The notes under the pieces: generated by a model
Databases searched by the model: none
The model's input: only the letters and a program-made list of their open reading frames with translations
What the model was told of the DNA's origin: nothing
Program-made: the position numbers and the translations under genes
Source: an uncultured Prevotella sp.
GTDB taxonomy: Bacteria > Bacteroidota > Bacteroidia > Bacteroidales > Bacteroidaceae
Length of the DNA: 47,895 bases
Direction: 5' to 3'
NCBI GenBank assembly: GCA_946627325.1
Contig: CAMOVK010000006.1
Location: forward strand, 1-47,895
Part shown: positions 34,850 to 44,572 of the stretch, one piece after another
How positions within the stretch are numbered: position 1 is the first letter of the stretch
Layout: the number at the start of each line of letters is the position of its first letter

Positions 34850-37702
34850 TCAGCTGCGGCTGATTTCTGTTCCAGTTGTATTAAGTGATAGGTCAACGAA
34901 ACGTGCGTTTGCATTGAGTGGATGGTGTGTAAGTGTTTCGCGTATGCGTGCAGCTGCTGTCGCGTCTTTGGCTATCATGTATAGGTATCCACCACCTCCA
35001 GCACCTGGTAACTTGTAGCCGAGACAATAGTCGTCTATCATGTCGGTCAGGGCTTTTATAGCTGCGGGGTTTGTGCCGCTGTCGAGTAGTTGGTTTTGCT
35101 GCCAAGTTTTTCTAACCAACAAACCCATTTTCTGGAAGTTGGAGCGTTCTATGGCATCGTACATTTGCAAGGCATGGCCGCGCATTTCTCGCAATAGTCG
35201 TAGTTCATCACATTGGTTGAGGAACATACGACGTACTATTTGTGACAAGATTTGTTTTGCTGTTCGTGTTATTCCTGTATAGTATAGCAGGTGGCAAGGT
35301 CTGTAATCAGTTTGTGTGAATATGCTGTCGGACGTCCATCTTGCTGCTGGTGTCTGATTTATTCCTCGTTCAGTTTGTAGGAGTTTCACACCTCCGAGTA
35401 ATCCTCCGTATTGGTCTTGCCATCCACCACCTGTCGTAAGCATCTGTTCAAGCACGAGTGTTCGGTAGCCGATAGTCATTTTGTCCCATCCGAGTCCGCA
35501 GAAATTGCTCAGTGCTTCGAGAACAGTTGCTGCAATTATGCTGCTTGTTCCCAGCCCACTACCTGCAGGTATTGCAGAGAGTAGGGTGAGGTCTATACCG
35601 CTTCCGAAATCGTTTAGATGGTGTTTGAGTGATGGATAGAGTGGTTTTGAGCCGTCTATTGGCATGAATCCTGCGAGCGAAAGTGCTGCTTTTGGTATGG
35701 AAAACGGACTGCCTACGCGGTTGTATTCGGCAAGTTGCTCGTAAGTTTCTATTGTCTCTGTAGCTCCGAGGTCGATGCTTCGGAGTGTGATTTTCAATTC
35801 TTTCGTAGGCTTTATATATACTTGTATGGGTTGTTGCCCGTTAAGGTTGATGGCGAGGTTCACTACGTTTCCTCCCTCCATTAGGCAATAGGGTGGTGTG
35901 TCTGTCCATCCTCCTGCTATGTCTATGCGCACGGGTGACCGTCCCCAGACTATTTGGTCGTGACATACATCGAGTCGCGGCAATGTCTGTTGTGTGGCAA
36001 TCGTGTTGATAATTCCCTTGCGAAGTAGAGCGAAAGCCTTTTCGGAATATGTCTCTGCCTCGTCGGTTTTTCCTTTGTTGTGAAGTAATTCAGCTCGAAA
36101 CATTGCATCGTGTATGCGCGTCATGAGTGGATTATCTTCCTCTATGGGGTGTGGCAGTGGTAGGTTTGCTTCTGCAAACTCTTTTGCTGCGTGTTCGAGG
36201 TCTGTCTGATAGAACACACTTTGTCGGTGGTTTCGTGCAAGAAATGCCCAGTTTCGTTGTCGGAACATTCGACGTTGCTCTTCGAGTCGATATAGGTTTG
36301 CTTTGTCTGATATTTCATCTGCCGAGAGTCGTTTTGTTTTTTCCCATATCATTTTTCCTCCTTCTTGTTCTGGTTCGTTGAGCATCCATCGCAGAACGAG
36401 TCCCATGTCGTGAACGTTTTCCACTAAAGGGAATAGTCTTGCTGCTTGAATATCGGTGTCTTCAGTGCCTATGTCTTCAGTGTTGAGTTGGCGATTGTTT
36501 AGCCATTGTGCGAGCGGTTGAGAGATGAATTCTGTGTTGTCGTCGCTGATTTTTCCTCTGAAAATGTCGTTGAAGCCGTATGGGCGGACAGCCCAAGCAG
36601 TCTCTCCAATTGGCACGATATCGATACATTGTTGTTTGTCAACCTTGATTTTCCAGTTGTTTTCTGGCACTCCCGTAATGATGTTTTCAGTGCTTATAGT
36701 CCAATCTTCACTGATAGAAGAGTTTTCTATCCATAGATTCTGGTTGTTGGCATTTATCTTTATCCATGTTTCTGCATTTTGTACGAACATGGCGGGGTGT
36801 GGTTTCTGTGAGTGGTGCATTATCTGTCGCTGGTCGGTTACCACGTTTTGCAGTCGTAGTGTCGATGAAATAATTTCCTTCGACGTGCCGAAATGGTAGA
36901 ATTCGCCTCCCGACAGGGGTACTATTGCTACACTGAGTTCCTTTATTTCTGTGTCTTCGAGAGTTGGTTGGTCGCCCAGACAGCATCCAAAATCGGAATA
37001 TAGGTCGTATTGTCGTATGTCGTTGCCTTGCTTTGCTCTGTCGCATAGTAGGTTGAGAGCCTTCTCGCTTAGCATCCATACGCCTATATCGGTCAGATAG
37101 AGATTGTCGCGTTGCAGGGTGTTGAGCGTTGCTATAGGTGGTTTCTGAAGCATACATTTCAGCCTCGATGGTGATTTTCTGTCGCAAACGAAAACCCCAT
37201 GGTTTGTTGCTACGTTGGCATCAAGCCATAGTCCGAGGCAAACGACGTCGGCTTCTGGCAGTTCGGGAAGTGGTTGCGATGTGCGAATGAGTACGTCGCC
37301 ACTGACAATCATCGTCTTCAAACTATCGGGTGCATCAGCCATAAGTTGCTCGTAGAGTGGCAGTTGCAGTGAAAGTAGATTTTGTGACAATTGCTGTCCG
37401 CGTTCCCATCGAAACACAGGGATGGGTGTTAGCACTTTTCCAGCAGGTGCGTATGCTGGTAAGCGGCGACTTTGTCCACCAGCATGTAGGAGCAATCGGC
37501 GCTCGGTAGAGAGCCATTCGGCAAACGATAGTTTGCTGTTAGCTGCCTTGTAAGCTTCTTTGAGTAGCCATACCGATCCACCTCCAGAACCCAATTTCTT
37601 GCCTACTGGGTCGTTGGAACAGAACCATTCATTGCGGTCGAGACCTGTAATAGAGTGAAAACAATCTACAAGGTTTGGTGGAAGGGAAAGCAATTTTTTC
37701 AT
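34850..37702 (-). CDS. fkp: Bifunctional L-fucokinase / GDP-L-fucose pyrophosphorylase
   Basis: Fkp phosphorylates free L-fucose and converts fucose-1-phosphate plus GTP to GDP-fucose for capsule and glycoprotein fucosylation. It was characterised in Bacteroides fragilis, where the protein is 949 aa. This one is 950 aa. The N-terminal pyrophosphorylase half carries LLHAGGQSRRLPAYAPAGK (71-89). The C-terminal GHMP kinase half carries GGWTDTPPYC, PAGSGLGTSSI (near 710) and LPGAGGGGYLY. ATG at 37702 is chosen. A longer reading to 37810 would translate through the phased repeat array and is unlikely. It is the last gene of the surface-glycan run. Confidence 0.95.
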   Translation of the reverse strand: MKKLLSLPPNLVDCFHSITGLDRNEWFCSNDPVGKKLGSGGGSVWLLKEAYKAANSKLSFAEWLSTERRLLLHAGGQSRRLPAYAPAGKVLTPIPVFRWERGQQLSQNLLSLQLPLYEQLMADAPDSLKTMIVSGDVLIRTSQPLPELPEADVVCLGLWLDANVATNHGVFVCDRKSPSRLKCMLQKPPIATLNTLQRDNLYLTDIGVWMLSEKALNLLCDRAKQGNDIRQYDLYSDFGCCLGDQPTLEDTEIKELSVAIVPLSGGEFYHFGTSKEIISSTLRLQNVVTDQRQIMHHSQKPHPAMFVQNAETWIKINANNQNLWIENSSISEDWTISTENIITGVPENNWKIKVDKQQCIDIVPIGETAWAVRPYGFNDIFRGKISDDNTEFISQPLAQWLNNRQLNTEDIGTEDTDIQAARLFPLVENVHDMGLVLRWMLNEPEQEGGKMIWEKTKRLSADEISDKANLYRLEEQRRMFRQRNWAFLARNHRQSVFYQTDLEHAAKEFAEANLPLPHPIEEDNPLMTRIHDAMFRAELLHNKGKTDEAETYSEKAFALLRKGIINTIATQQTLPRLDVCHDQIVWGRSPVRIDIAGGWTDTPPYCLMEGGNVVNLAINLNGQQPIQVYIKPTKELKITLRSIDLGATETIETYEQLAEYNRVGSPFSIPKAALSLAGFMPIDGSKPLYPSLKHHLNDFGSGIDLTLLSAIPAGSGLGTSSIIAATVLEALSNFCGLGWDKMTIGYRTLVLEQMLTTGGGWQDQYGGLLGGVKLLQTERGINQTPAARWTSDSIFTQTDYRPCHLLYYTGITRTAKQILSQIVRRMFLNQCDELRLLREMRGHALQMYDAIERSNFQKMGLLVRKTWQQNQLLDSGTNPAAIKALTDMIDDYCLGYKLPGAGGGGYLYMIAKDATAAARIRETLTHHPLNANARFVDLSLNTTGTEISRS

Positions 37703-37756
37703 GATTGATAAGTGGTAGTTATATGCTTTTGTAACTCGTTGATACTTAGTTAGTTC

Positions 37757-37839
37757 GGAAAGCATATCTTTTCGGTTTGAAAAGATATGCTTTTCACGTT
37801 GAAAAGGCATACTTTCCGAGTCGGAAAGATATGCTATTC
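37757..37839. repeat. 22-bp phased palindromic repeat array 2 (4 units)
   Basis: Units start at 37757, 37779, 37801 and 37823, exactly 22 bp apart. Their 17-bp cores read GGAAAGCATATCTTTTC, GAAAAGATATGCTTTTC, GAAAAGGCATACTTTCC and GGAAAGATATGCTATTC. Spacers are GGTTT, ACGTT and GAGTC. The last unit overlaps the yfhO stop codon (37834-37836). The first lies 55 bp upstream of the fkp ATG. Confidence 0.9.
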
Positions 37840-40398
37840 GGATTTGATACTTTTGCGTTTGATTTTCAATACTATTGCAGCTATGATGCTAAGCAGCAAA
37901 ACAGCGATAGCTATATATGCTATTGTCTCTGTTGTTGTGACTGTTTTGGGACGGAAGGTAAGCACAATTTCGTGTTTTCCTGGTGTTACCTTTATTGCGC
38001 GTAGCACATAGTTCACCCTGCCAACTTCTACTGCCTGTCCGTCAACCGTTGCTTCCCAGCCAGGATAATAAATTTCGGAGAATACTATTATGCCTCCATT
38101 GTGGCTTTCGGCAGTATAGTGTAGTTCGTTAGGTGCATAGGATGTTATCTCCACTATTGATGTGTCGTTCTGTGGATGGGCTTCTCCCAGAATGTCTTTG
38201 AAACGCTTATCGGCTACTGCTTCGTGTCGCAGTCGCAGACTGCCTATAGTATTCAGCTCATCATCGGCAGACTCTACATAGCTGATTTTATCTACAAACC
38301 ACGCATTGCCGTAGGTGTATATGTTTTGCAGCGGTATGGTCTTGCCGTCTTGTAGAGGAATGATGAAATATCGAGTGTTGAGCATATTGAGAACAGGAAA
38401 GAGCGAATCGCCGTTGATTTTCTGCATATCACCTGCAGTCTCTGCAAGAGCTTCGCTTACGTTTATCATCTCAGCCTTCCGCTTACTGCTTTCGCGCGGA
38501 GCAATATAGGCGTCAATGAGTTCCTGATAGCGGCGCAACTTGGCTGCATGATAGCCACCGATACTCTTGTGATAGTAAGATGTCTCGTTCTCGTTGAAAG
38601 CATTGCTGCTGACGTTGAATACGCGGTAGTTTATCGATTTGTCGTTGAGAATGAGTTGGTCGGTAGATGTTTGTTCGTGAGGAAGTTCGCGAATACTACG
38701 CTCGACAAACATATCGTCGTTGAGATAGCGCTTGTTTACACTCCACATATCAACGAGGCAGAGCACTGCCAGAGCGCCTACCATCCAGTGAGCTTTGATT
38801 TTCTGATAACGATAGAGAAGTATAATGCCAAAGCCGATAATAATGATGAAGAACGAACGCCAACAATCTGACGTAAATAGAGATATTCGCATATCTGTGA
38901 TACTTGCAATAAGTCCGTTCAGTAGATTATCGGGTATCTCTGGAATCTTCGAGAATTGTGCCACTTCTTCACGACTGATAAAGTCGGAGAAAAACAATGT
39001 TGGCATCAAGGCAAACAGTAAACAGACACCAGCCGTCAGACAAAGGCTCGTAGCAACATAGTATTTCTTTTTCTTGAAAACTGCCACAGGATTTGTAATG
39101 ATGCCTTTCAGAGCTGCAATAGCAAGCAGCGGAATACAAAATTCGGCTACTACGAGAATACTACTCGGTGTGCGAAACTTGGAATACATTGGCACATAGT
39201 CGATAAAGAAGTCGGTCAATGGCATAAAATTCTTGCCCCATGAGAGTAAAATCGACAATATCGTAGCACCGAGCAGAGCCCACTTCATAGGTCCTTTCAC
39301 GATGAAAATACCAAGGAAGAACAGCATCAAGACAAGAGCCCCAACATAAACCGGACCCATAGTCATGGGCTGCCCACCCCAGTATTGTGATACATTGTTA
39401 TATATATTGTCAATTCCATAATATTGTTGAAAACCATACACCACATCGTTCGAAGCATGTTTCATGGCAGAAGGGTTTTGTCCCATAGGAACCGAAGCCC
39501 CACCTTTCGTATTAGGAATAAGCAGCGTCCATGTCTCGCCTATGCCATACGACCACTGAGTAATATAGTCGCGGTCGAGGCCACTGCTCCTTTTCTTCTC
39601 AGCACTGCCAGTCTTTGTCAACTCGCTCTTACCTCGAAGCGACTCTTTGGAGTACTGCCAGGTGTGGTAAAGATTAGAAGCATTTATCAATATGCCTATC
39701 GTAGCCGCAGCAACGCACACAGCTGTAGCTTTCCAAAACCGCTTCATCTGCTTGTGACGAATGTCATAGATGAGGAAAGAGATAATCATTAGGAAAAGAA
39801 GGAACAAGAAATAGTAGGTCATCTGCACATGATTGGCTTTCACTTCGAAAGCTGTGAAAAGTGCAGTCAAGACAAATCCCCAAAGGTAACGACCTTTGTA
39901 GGCTGTTACTACACCTGCAATCATAGGTGGTATATATGCCAAAGCATAGACTTTCCATATATGTCCCGCTGCTATGATGATGAAGAAATACGAAGAGAAT
40001 GCCCAAACTATGGCACCAAGAACCGATAGAGAACGGCGGAAATTAAAAGCGCGAAGCAGGATATAGAAACCTAACAATAATGCAAACACATACCACACAT
40101 TCTCGGGAAGCCATAGGTGGTAAGCCTTGATAGCCTCGTTTACACCATCGGTACTGGCGTAAGAAGGGGCTGTCTGATAAGTAGGCATACCGCTAAACAT
40201 ATTGTTCGACCATCGGGTGCGTTCACCTGTCTGTTCGAAATACTCTTCAAACTCGTGACCAGCATTACGTCCCGCAGCAGAGTCGTGCTGAAAGAGAATA
40301 CGCCCCTCTATATCTGCGGGGAAAAAATAGGCAAACGAAATCAGTGTAAAAAGTACCACGGCAACCACGTCGGGTAACCAATGTTTAAGTGTTTTCAT
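37834..40398 (-). CDS. YfhO-family multi-spanning membrane protein
   Basis: The 854-aa membrane protein has about 12-14 transmembrane helices and a large extracytoplasmic C-terminal domain before a last helix. The N-terminal PADIEGRILFQHDSAAGRNAGHE and FSGMPTYQ segments, and the late FSEIYYPGWEATVDGQAVEVGRVNYVLRAI domain, are typical of Bacteroidetes YfhO proteins. Some YfhO relatives take part in glycosylation of lipoteichoic acid or lipid-linked sugars and resemble GT-C enzymes. Here a role in surface-glycan assembly is suggested by its place between fdtB-like and fkp. The final codons lie within a 22-bp repeat unit. Confidence 0.85.
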   Translation of the reverse strand: MKTLKHWLPDVVAVVLFTLISFAYFFPADIEGRILFQHDSAAGRNAGHEFEEYFEQTGERTRWSNNMFSGMPTYQTAPSYASTDGVNEAIKAYHLWLPENVWYVFALLLGFYILLRAFNFRRSLSVLGAIVWAFSSYFFIIIAAGHIWKVYALAYIPPMIAGVVTAYKGRYLWGFVLTALFTAFEVKANHVQMTYYFLFLLFLMIISFLIYDIRHKQMKRFWKATAVCVAAATIGILINASNLYHTWQYSKESLRGKSELTKTGSAEKKRSSGLDRDYITQWSYGIGETWTLLIPNTKGGASVPMGQNPSAMKHASNDVVYGFQQYYGIDNIYNNVSQYWGGQPMTMGPVYVGALVLMLFFLGIFIVKGPMKWALLGATILSILLSWGKNFMPLTDFFIDYVPMYSKFRTPSSILVVAEFCIPLLAIAALKGIITNPVAVFKKKKYYVATSLCLTAGVCLLFALMPTLFFSDFISREEVAQFSKIPEIPDNLLNGLIASITDMRISLFTSDCWRSFFIIIIGFGIILLYRYQKIKAHWMVGALAVLCLVDMWSVNKRYLNDDMFVERSIRELPHEQTSTDQLILNDKSINYRVFNVSSNAFNENETSYYHKSIGGYHAAKLRRYQELIDAYIAPRESSKRKAEMINVSEALAETAGDMQKINGDSLFPVLNMLNTRYFIIPLQDGKTIPLQNIYTYGNAWFVDKISYVESADDELNTIGSLRLRHEAVADKRFKDILGEAHPQNDTSIVEITSYAPNELHYTAESHNGGIIVFSEIYYPGWEATVDGQAVEVGRVNYVLRAIKVTPGKHEIVLTFRPKTVTTTETIAYIAIAVLLLSIIAAIVLKIKRKSIKSE

Positions 40399-40492
40399 AT
40401 AGGGAGATTATTTTTTTGTTATGTTTTTTCTTTGTTCCTTAATGAATTTTGAGTTTGAAAGTCTCGTTGATAATAATCTTGATTTGTTAGTT

Positions 40493-41593
40493 TTATATGG
40501 TTTTATAGCAATTTATGGTTTCTATAATGTAAGTCACTTCTTCGTCGGTCAATGCCTGATGACATGGTAACGACAATTCTTCCTCGTGAATTTTTTCTGT
40601 AATAGGTAGCGATAAACCTGTCAGTCGCTTATAACATCGTTGCCGATGTGGTGGAATGGGATAGTGTATCATCGTTTCTACACTGCGATTGGCAAGGTGT
40701 TGCTGTATCATGTCGCGACAAGGAGAGAGTATAGGGAATATGTGATAAACGTTGTCGCGGTCTTTGCAGCATGGTATTACGACCTCAGGATGATTGATTT
40801 CGGTCTCGTATCGGTGTGCTATCACTCGTCGGCGATTGTTCTCTTGATTGAGATATTTGAGCTTTACGCTAAGAACAGCAGCCTGAATTTCGTCGAGCCT
40901 ACTATTTCTTCCGCAATAGTCAAATACATATTTGCGCGAAGAACCATAGTTAGCTAACGAGCGAATAACTGCTGCTAAATCATCATCGTTAGTCGTTACA
41001 GCTCCTCCATCACCCAGTGCGCCAAGGTTTTTGCCTGGATAAAAACTATGACCAGCTGCATCGCCAAGACTGCCAGTAGGTCTCACACATTTGCATCCAT
41101 GAGCTTGAGCATTGTCTTCAATGAGCTTTAGTTTATGTCGATGACATATCCGAGCAATAGTTTCAGTATAGGCACAACGTCCATAGAGATGCACTATCAT
41201 CACGGCACGAGTGCGGGGCGTGATGGCGGCTTCAATTTTTCGCTCGTCAATCTGTAGTGTTTCAATATCAGGCTCAACTAAAACAGGGCGCAATCGGTTG
41301 TCGGTAATAGCGAGAATAGATGCAATATATGTGTTGGCAGGTACGATTATCTCATCGCCCTCACTTATAATCCCCAACTCGATGTATGCCCTAAAAATTA
41401 GGGTAAGCGCATCAAGACCATTGCCGCATCCTATACAGTGGCGCGTTCCGATAAAATCAGCATATTGACGCTCGAACATTGCAACACGTTCACCCTGTAG
41501 ATACCATCCGCTTGCAGCTGTTTGTGTTACGGCATTGGTAATCTCTTCAGCATGGAGAGCATTTATTCGTTTGAGATTAAGATATTTAATCAT
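40493..41593 (-). CDS. DegT/DnrJ/EryC1-type sugar aminotransferase (FdtB/QdtB-like)
   Basis: The 366-aa PLP enzyme is predicted to aminate C3 of a dTDP-3-keto-6-deoxyhexose. [25 protein letters not shown] and [22 protein letters not shown] are characteristic, with the PLP Lys near residue 187. Pairing with rmlB and an FdtA/QdtA-like isomerase points to dTDP-Fuc3N or dTDP-Qui3N synthesis. The isomer cannot be told from sequence alone. ATG at 41593 overlaps the stop of the upstream acyltransferase as ATGA. An upstream in-frame start at 41611 is less likely. Confidence 0.88.
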   Translation of the reverse strand: MIKYLNLKRINALHAEEITNAVTQTAASGWYLQGERVAMFERQYADFIGTRHCIGCGNGLDALTLIFRAYIELGIISEGDEIIVPANTYIASILAITDNRLRPVLVEPDIETLQIDERKIEAAITPRTRAVMIVHLYGRCAYTETIARICHRHKLKLIEDNAQAHGCKCVRPTGSLGDAAGHSFYPGKNLGALGDGGAVTTNDDDLAAVIRSLANYGSSRKYVFDYCGRNSRLDEIQAAVLSVKLKYLNQENNRRRVIAHRYETEINHPEVVIPCCKDRDNVYHIFPILSPCRDMIQQHLANRSVETMIHYPIPPHRQRCYKRLTGLSLPITEKIHEEELSLPCHQALTDEEVTYIIETINCYKTI

Positions 41594-42528
41594 ATTGTAT
41601 ATTCGTAACAATCATAACAAATGCCACGCCCACCAAATCCCTCTTTCTGATAAATCAACGGACATACGAGTGTGTTCCCGCCATCTTCATTCGACGTGCC
41701 AAAGTCGAAATAGCGCACCCCCCAGTCTGTTTTGTGCAGGATATGGTCGAAAAGAGCGTCAAGAACGCGTAGCTTTTTGCCTTCCGTATTTGCTGAAATA
41801 TATTGAGTATGAGCAACAGAGTGCATCTTGTAAATGATAGTTCCACCAACAATTCTATCGCTGACAGATGCTGTGAAAAGTTTGATGTTGTCGGGAAAGC
41901 GTTCGTGCAACATTAGTATTTCTTTCAAAGAGTGTACTGGCGTTGCGCCATATTTATGTTCAAGATTGAAAATCAAAACGTTCCAAAACTCCTCCCAGCT
42001 GTTGCTTTCTTCTACGACGACACCCCCTGCCTTAGCTTTGTTGATACCATAGCGGCGGTCACGGTTCCATTTTAATGGTTGTTGAAGGTCGATAGCCGAT
42101 GAAATTAGTCTCTTCGAAAGGTGTGCCTTGCAGATATTAAATAGTGAGTAGAGGTCTTCTTCTGCTGGTATGCGATGATATATGTGAGGAACTGGTTTGT
42201 AAACAACTTTCTCTATGCCATTGTCTCGCAAGTAATCGTTCATCGCGAGGAATATCTCCTGCACTTCTTCGGCTGTGGTTCGTTCGCTCATCAACAGTCC
42301 GCCATAGGTTAATCCCTGATGAGAAATCCATGTTTTGTTACTGATGTTGGCAGGAATGATGGCTCGGAGTTTGTTTTCGCTATTGAAAAACATAAGCGAA
42401 TGGTCTTCAAAACGGTCAGCATGATAGTCCATGTAGCGTCGGTCGAAGAGGAATGTTGCATTCTTCGACGTGGCAACGAAATCGTTCCAAAGGTCTGTGT
42501 GTTGTTGATTGAAGCGCAGAACAATCAT
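41590..42528 (-). CDS. FemAB/GNAT-like acyltransferase
   Basis: The 312-aa cytosolic protein resembles double-GNAT FemAB-like acyltransferases (Acetyltransf_6 type). An N-terminal GNAT-like half ([40 protein letters not shown]) is followed by the linker [19 protein letters not shown]. The C-terminal half contains [19 protein letters not shown] and [13 protein letters not shown]. It sits between the FdtA-like isomerase and the FdtB-like aminotransferase, where the acylase of the dTDP-3-amino-sugar pathway is expected. The known FdtC acylases are left-handed beta-helix proteins, so this would be an unrelated replacement if that is its role. Confidence 0.75.
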   Translation of the reverse strand: MIVLRFNQQHTDLWNDFVATSKNATFLFDRRYMDYHADRFEDHSLMFFNSENKLRAIIPANISNKTWISHQGLTYGGLLMSERTTAEEVQEIFLAMNDYLRDNGIEKVVYKPVPHIYHRIPAEEDLYSLFNICKAHLSKRLISSAIDLQQPLKWNRDRRYGINKAKAGGVVVEESNSWEEFWNVLIFNLEHKYGATPVHSLKEILMLHERFPDNIKLFTASVSDRIVGGTIIYKMHSVAHTQYISANTEGKKLRVLDALFDHILHKTDWGVRYFDFGTSNEDGGNTLVCPLIYQKEGFGGRGICYDCYEYTI

Positions 42529-42549
42529 TTTAGTCTTTCTATGAAATAT

Positions 42550-42960
42550 CTATTGATGATTATTTTTCCACTTTATGAAGTCTTCGTAGTTGCGAATATA
42601 GTCTTCTTCTTCAAACTTTTCGGAAGCCAGAACCAAGCAAACGGCTCCAGACGAGAAGTCGTCGAGAGTTCGCCATGTGCCTACATCAATTAGCAAACCT
42701 TGCCAAGGGTGGTTCAGTAGGTATGTCTTTCTTTCGTTTCCATTATCGAGTGTAACGTGGAATGCACCGCCGACGGGTATCAGTATTTCTTTAGTTTTAA
42801 TGTGAGCGTGTCCTCCTCGACTTTCTCCACCAGGTACATCATATACCCAATAGACGCGTTGAATGTCGAAGGGTATGTTGGTTGGTGGTTGTGCAAATGT
42901 TAGATTGCCTCGCGGGTCATCAATCTTTGGAAAGTTGATAATCGTTCCTAACTGTTTCAT
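42550..42960 (-). CDS. FdtA/QdtA-like dTDP-4-keto-6-deoxyglucose 3,4-ketoisomerase
   Basis: The 136-aa cupin (WxcM/FdtA family) is predicted to convert dTDP-4-keto-6-deoxyglucose to the 3-keto sugar that the downstream aminotransferase uses. Visible markers are IDDPRGNLTFAQ, RVYWVYDVPGGESRGGHAHIKTKEILIPVGG with the catalytic His pair (GHAHIK), and WQGLLIDVGTWRTLDDFSSGAVCLVLAS. FdtA and QdtA differ in stereochemistry and cannot be separated confidently here. Its start lies 41 nt inside the upstream sigma-like gene. Confidence 0.9.
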   Translation of the reverse strand: MKQLGTIINFPKIDDPRGNLTFAQPPTNIPFDIQRVYWVYDVPGGESRGGHAHIKTKEILIPVGGAFHVTLDNGNERKTYLLNHPWQGLLIDVGTWRTLDDFSSGAVCLVLASEKFEEEDYIRNYEDFIKWKNNHQ

Positions 42961-43348
42961 TATAGTCTGTTCTGTTGTTTGTCTTCCTTGAATATGCCTT
43001 TGCGAGCGTTATATTTCGAAGTTGTTGCCATTCTGGTGTAATGGCTATTCGTCGCACATTGTTATTTATTTCTTGTAGTATTTCAGCCTCAGATACTTGT
43101 CGTTCCCGAGCTATGTCGTTGAGTGCCATCTGCTCATGACCAAGTATTCCGTAGTAGTGCTTCACTGCTTCTGCCTCTTCTTCTTTCAGAATGGAGAAGA
43201 GATGGTCGAGAAAATGTCTTAATTGGTTATTTGTTTTCTCGGGGTTAGCATTCAGTGCCATCAGGAATGAGTGAAATTCTTGTGCAGGATTGTGTACCAT
43301 TTGCTTGTGTAAACTTTCGTATTCTTGCTTTTTTGCACTTGAAACCAA
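42920..43348 (-). CDS. Small protein with a sigma-70 region 4-like helix-turn-helix
   Basis: The 142-aa protein has a helical N-terminus (EFHSFLMALNANP, QLRHFLDHLF). Residues 53-102 follow the sigma-70 region 4 pattern: acidic helix ILKEEEAEAVKHYYGILG, then LNDIARERQVSEAEILQEI as helix-turn-helix. It lacks regions 2 and 3, so it cannot be a normal sigma factor. It may be a DNA-binding or RNA-polymerase-binding regulator of the sugar operon. The longest reading starts at TTG (43348). The first ATG is at 43300 (126 aa). It overlaps the FdtA-like gene by 41 nt. Confidence 0.65.
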   Translation of the reverse strand: MVSSAKKQEYESLHKQMVHNPAQEFHSFLMALNANPEKTNNQLRHFLDHLFSILKEEEAEAVKHYYGILGHEQMALNDIARERQVSEAEILQEINNNVRRIAITPEWQQLRNITLAKAYSRKTNNRTDYNETVRNDYQLSKD

Positions 43349-43394
43349 CTTCGTTTTTCTTTTCTGGCTTTATGTATGTATTCGCTTTTGAACT

Positions 43395-44522
43395 CTAAAT
43401 GTTGTACATTTTCTCGTAGTATCGTTGATAGTCGCCACTTGTTACGTTGTCTAACCAATCTTGATTGTCGAGATACCAGCGTACGGTTTTCTCTATTCCT
43501 TCTTCGAATTGCAGGCTTGGTTCCCATCCTAATTCGCGTTGTAGCTTTGTTGAGTCGATGGCATAGCGCATGTCGTGACCTGCCCTGTCTGTGACGTATG
43601 TTATCAGATTGAGGTCTTCTCCTTCTTTTCTGCCAAGCAATCGGTCAACTGTAGAAATTAAAGTTCGTACGATATCGATGTTTTTCCATTCGTTAAAGCC
43701 ACCTATGTTATATGTTTCTGCTATGTTTCCCTTATGGAATATGAGGTCGATGGCGCGTGCGTGGTCTTCTACGTATAGCCAATCTCTCACGTTTTCGCCT
43801 TTGCCATAGACAGGGAGTGGTTTTCTATGTCGTATGTTGTTTATGAAGAGTGGAATGAGTTTCTCTGGGAATTGGTATGGTCCATAATTGTTTGAGCAGT
43901 TTGTTACTATTGTCGGCATGCCGTATGTGTCGTGATATGCTCTTACGAAGTGGTCGCTTGATGCTTTTGCTGCAGAGTATGGAGAGTGTGGGTTATACTT
44001 TGTTTCTTCTCGGAAGAAGTCGGTTCCGTATGCGAGGTGTTCTTCTGAAGATGCTTTTGTTGTGAAAGGCGGTTTCACTCCTTCTGGGTTTGTCATTTCG
44101 AGTGCTCCATATACCTCATCGGTTGATATGTGGTAGAATCGTTTTCCTTCGTATTTTTCTGGTAGTGATTCCCAATATAGTTTTGCTGCTTGCAGCAGTG
44201 ATAGTGTTCCCATTACGTTTGTTCGTGCGAATGTGAATGGGTCTTTTATCGAACGGTCAACGTGCGACTCTGCTGCGAGGTGAATAATGCCATCAACTTT
44301 TTTATCTTGCATGAGTTTGTAGAAGGCTTCGAAGTCGCAAATGTCCATTTTGACGAATTCGTAGTTGGGCTTGTTTTCGATGTCTTTAAGGTTTGCCAGG
44401 TTTCCTGCATATGTCAGTGCGTCGAGGTTGATGATGTGATATTCGGGGTATTTGTTGACGAATAGTCTTACTACGTGGCTGCCAATAAATCCTGCGCCAC
44501 CTGTTATAACGATTGTTTTCAT
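43395..44522 (-). CDS. rmlB: dTDP-glucose 4,6-dehydratase
   Basis: The enzyme makes dTDP-4-keto-6-deoxyglucose from dTDP-glucose, the shared precursor of rhamnose and Fuc3N/Qui3N. The 375-aa extended short-chain dehydrogenase has the NAD-binding GGAGFIG (8-14), HLAAESHVDRS, the catalytic T134-D135-E136 in HISTDEVYG and Y182-x3-K186 in PYSAAKAS. The insertion around residues 140-175 makes it slightly longer than the usual ~350 aa. No rmlA, rmlC or rmlD is in the window, so dTDP-glucose must come from elsewhere in the genome. Confidence 0.95.
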   Translation of the reverse strand: MKTIVITGGAGFIGSHVVRLFVNKYPEYHIINLDALTYAGNLANLKDIENKPNYEFVKMDICDFEAFYKLMQDKKVDGIIHLAAESHVDRSIKDPFTFARTNVMGTLSLLQAAKLYWESLPEKYEGKRFYHISTDEVYGALEMTNPEGVKPPFTTKASSEEHLAYGTDFFREETKYNPHSPYSAAKASSDHFVRAYHDTYGMPTIVTNCSNNYGPYQFPEKLIPLFINNIRHRKPLPVYGKGENVRDWLYVEDHARAIDLIFHKGNIAETYNIGGFNEWKNIDIVRTLISTVDRLLGRKEGEDLNLITYVTDRAGHDMRYAIDSTKLQRELGWEPSLQFEEGIEKTVRWYLDNQDWLDNVTSGDYQRYYEKMYNI

Positions 44523-44572
44523 ATCAATTATTCTTTTGTATTATTATGTTGATAACGTCTTTTGATTTTTAT

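Noticed and set aside
37703..37810. N-terminal extension of fkp by 36 residues
   Set aside because: The extension would translate the palindromic repeat array. The family N-terminus (MKKLLSLPPN) begins at 37702, giving 950 aa, close to the known Fkp length.
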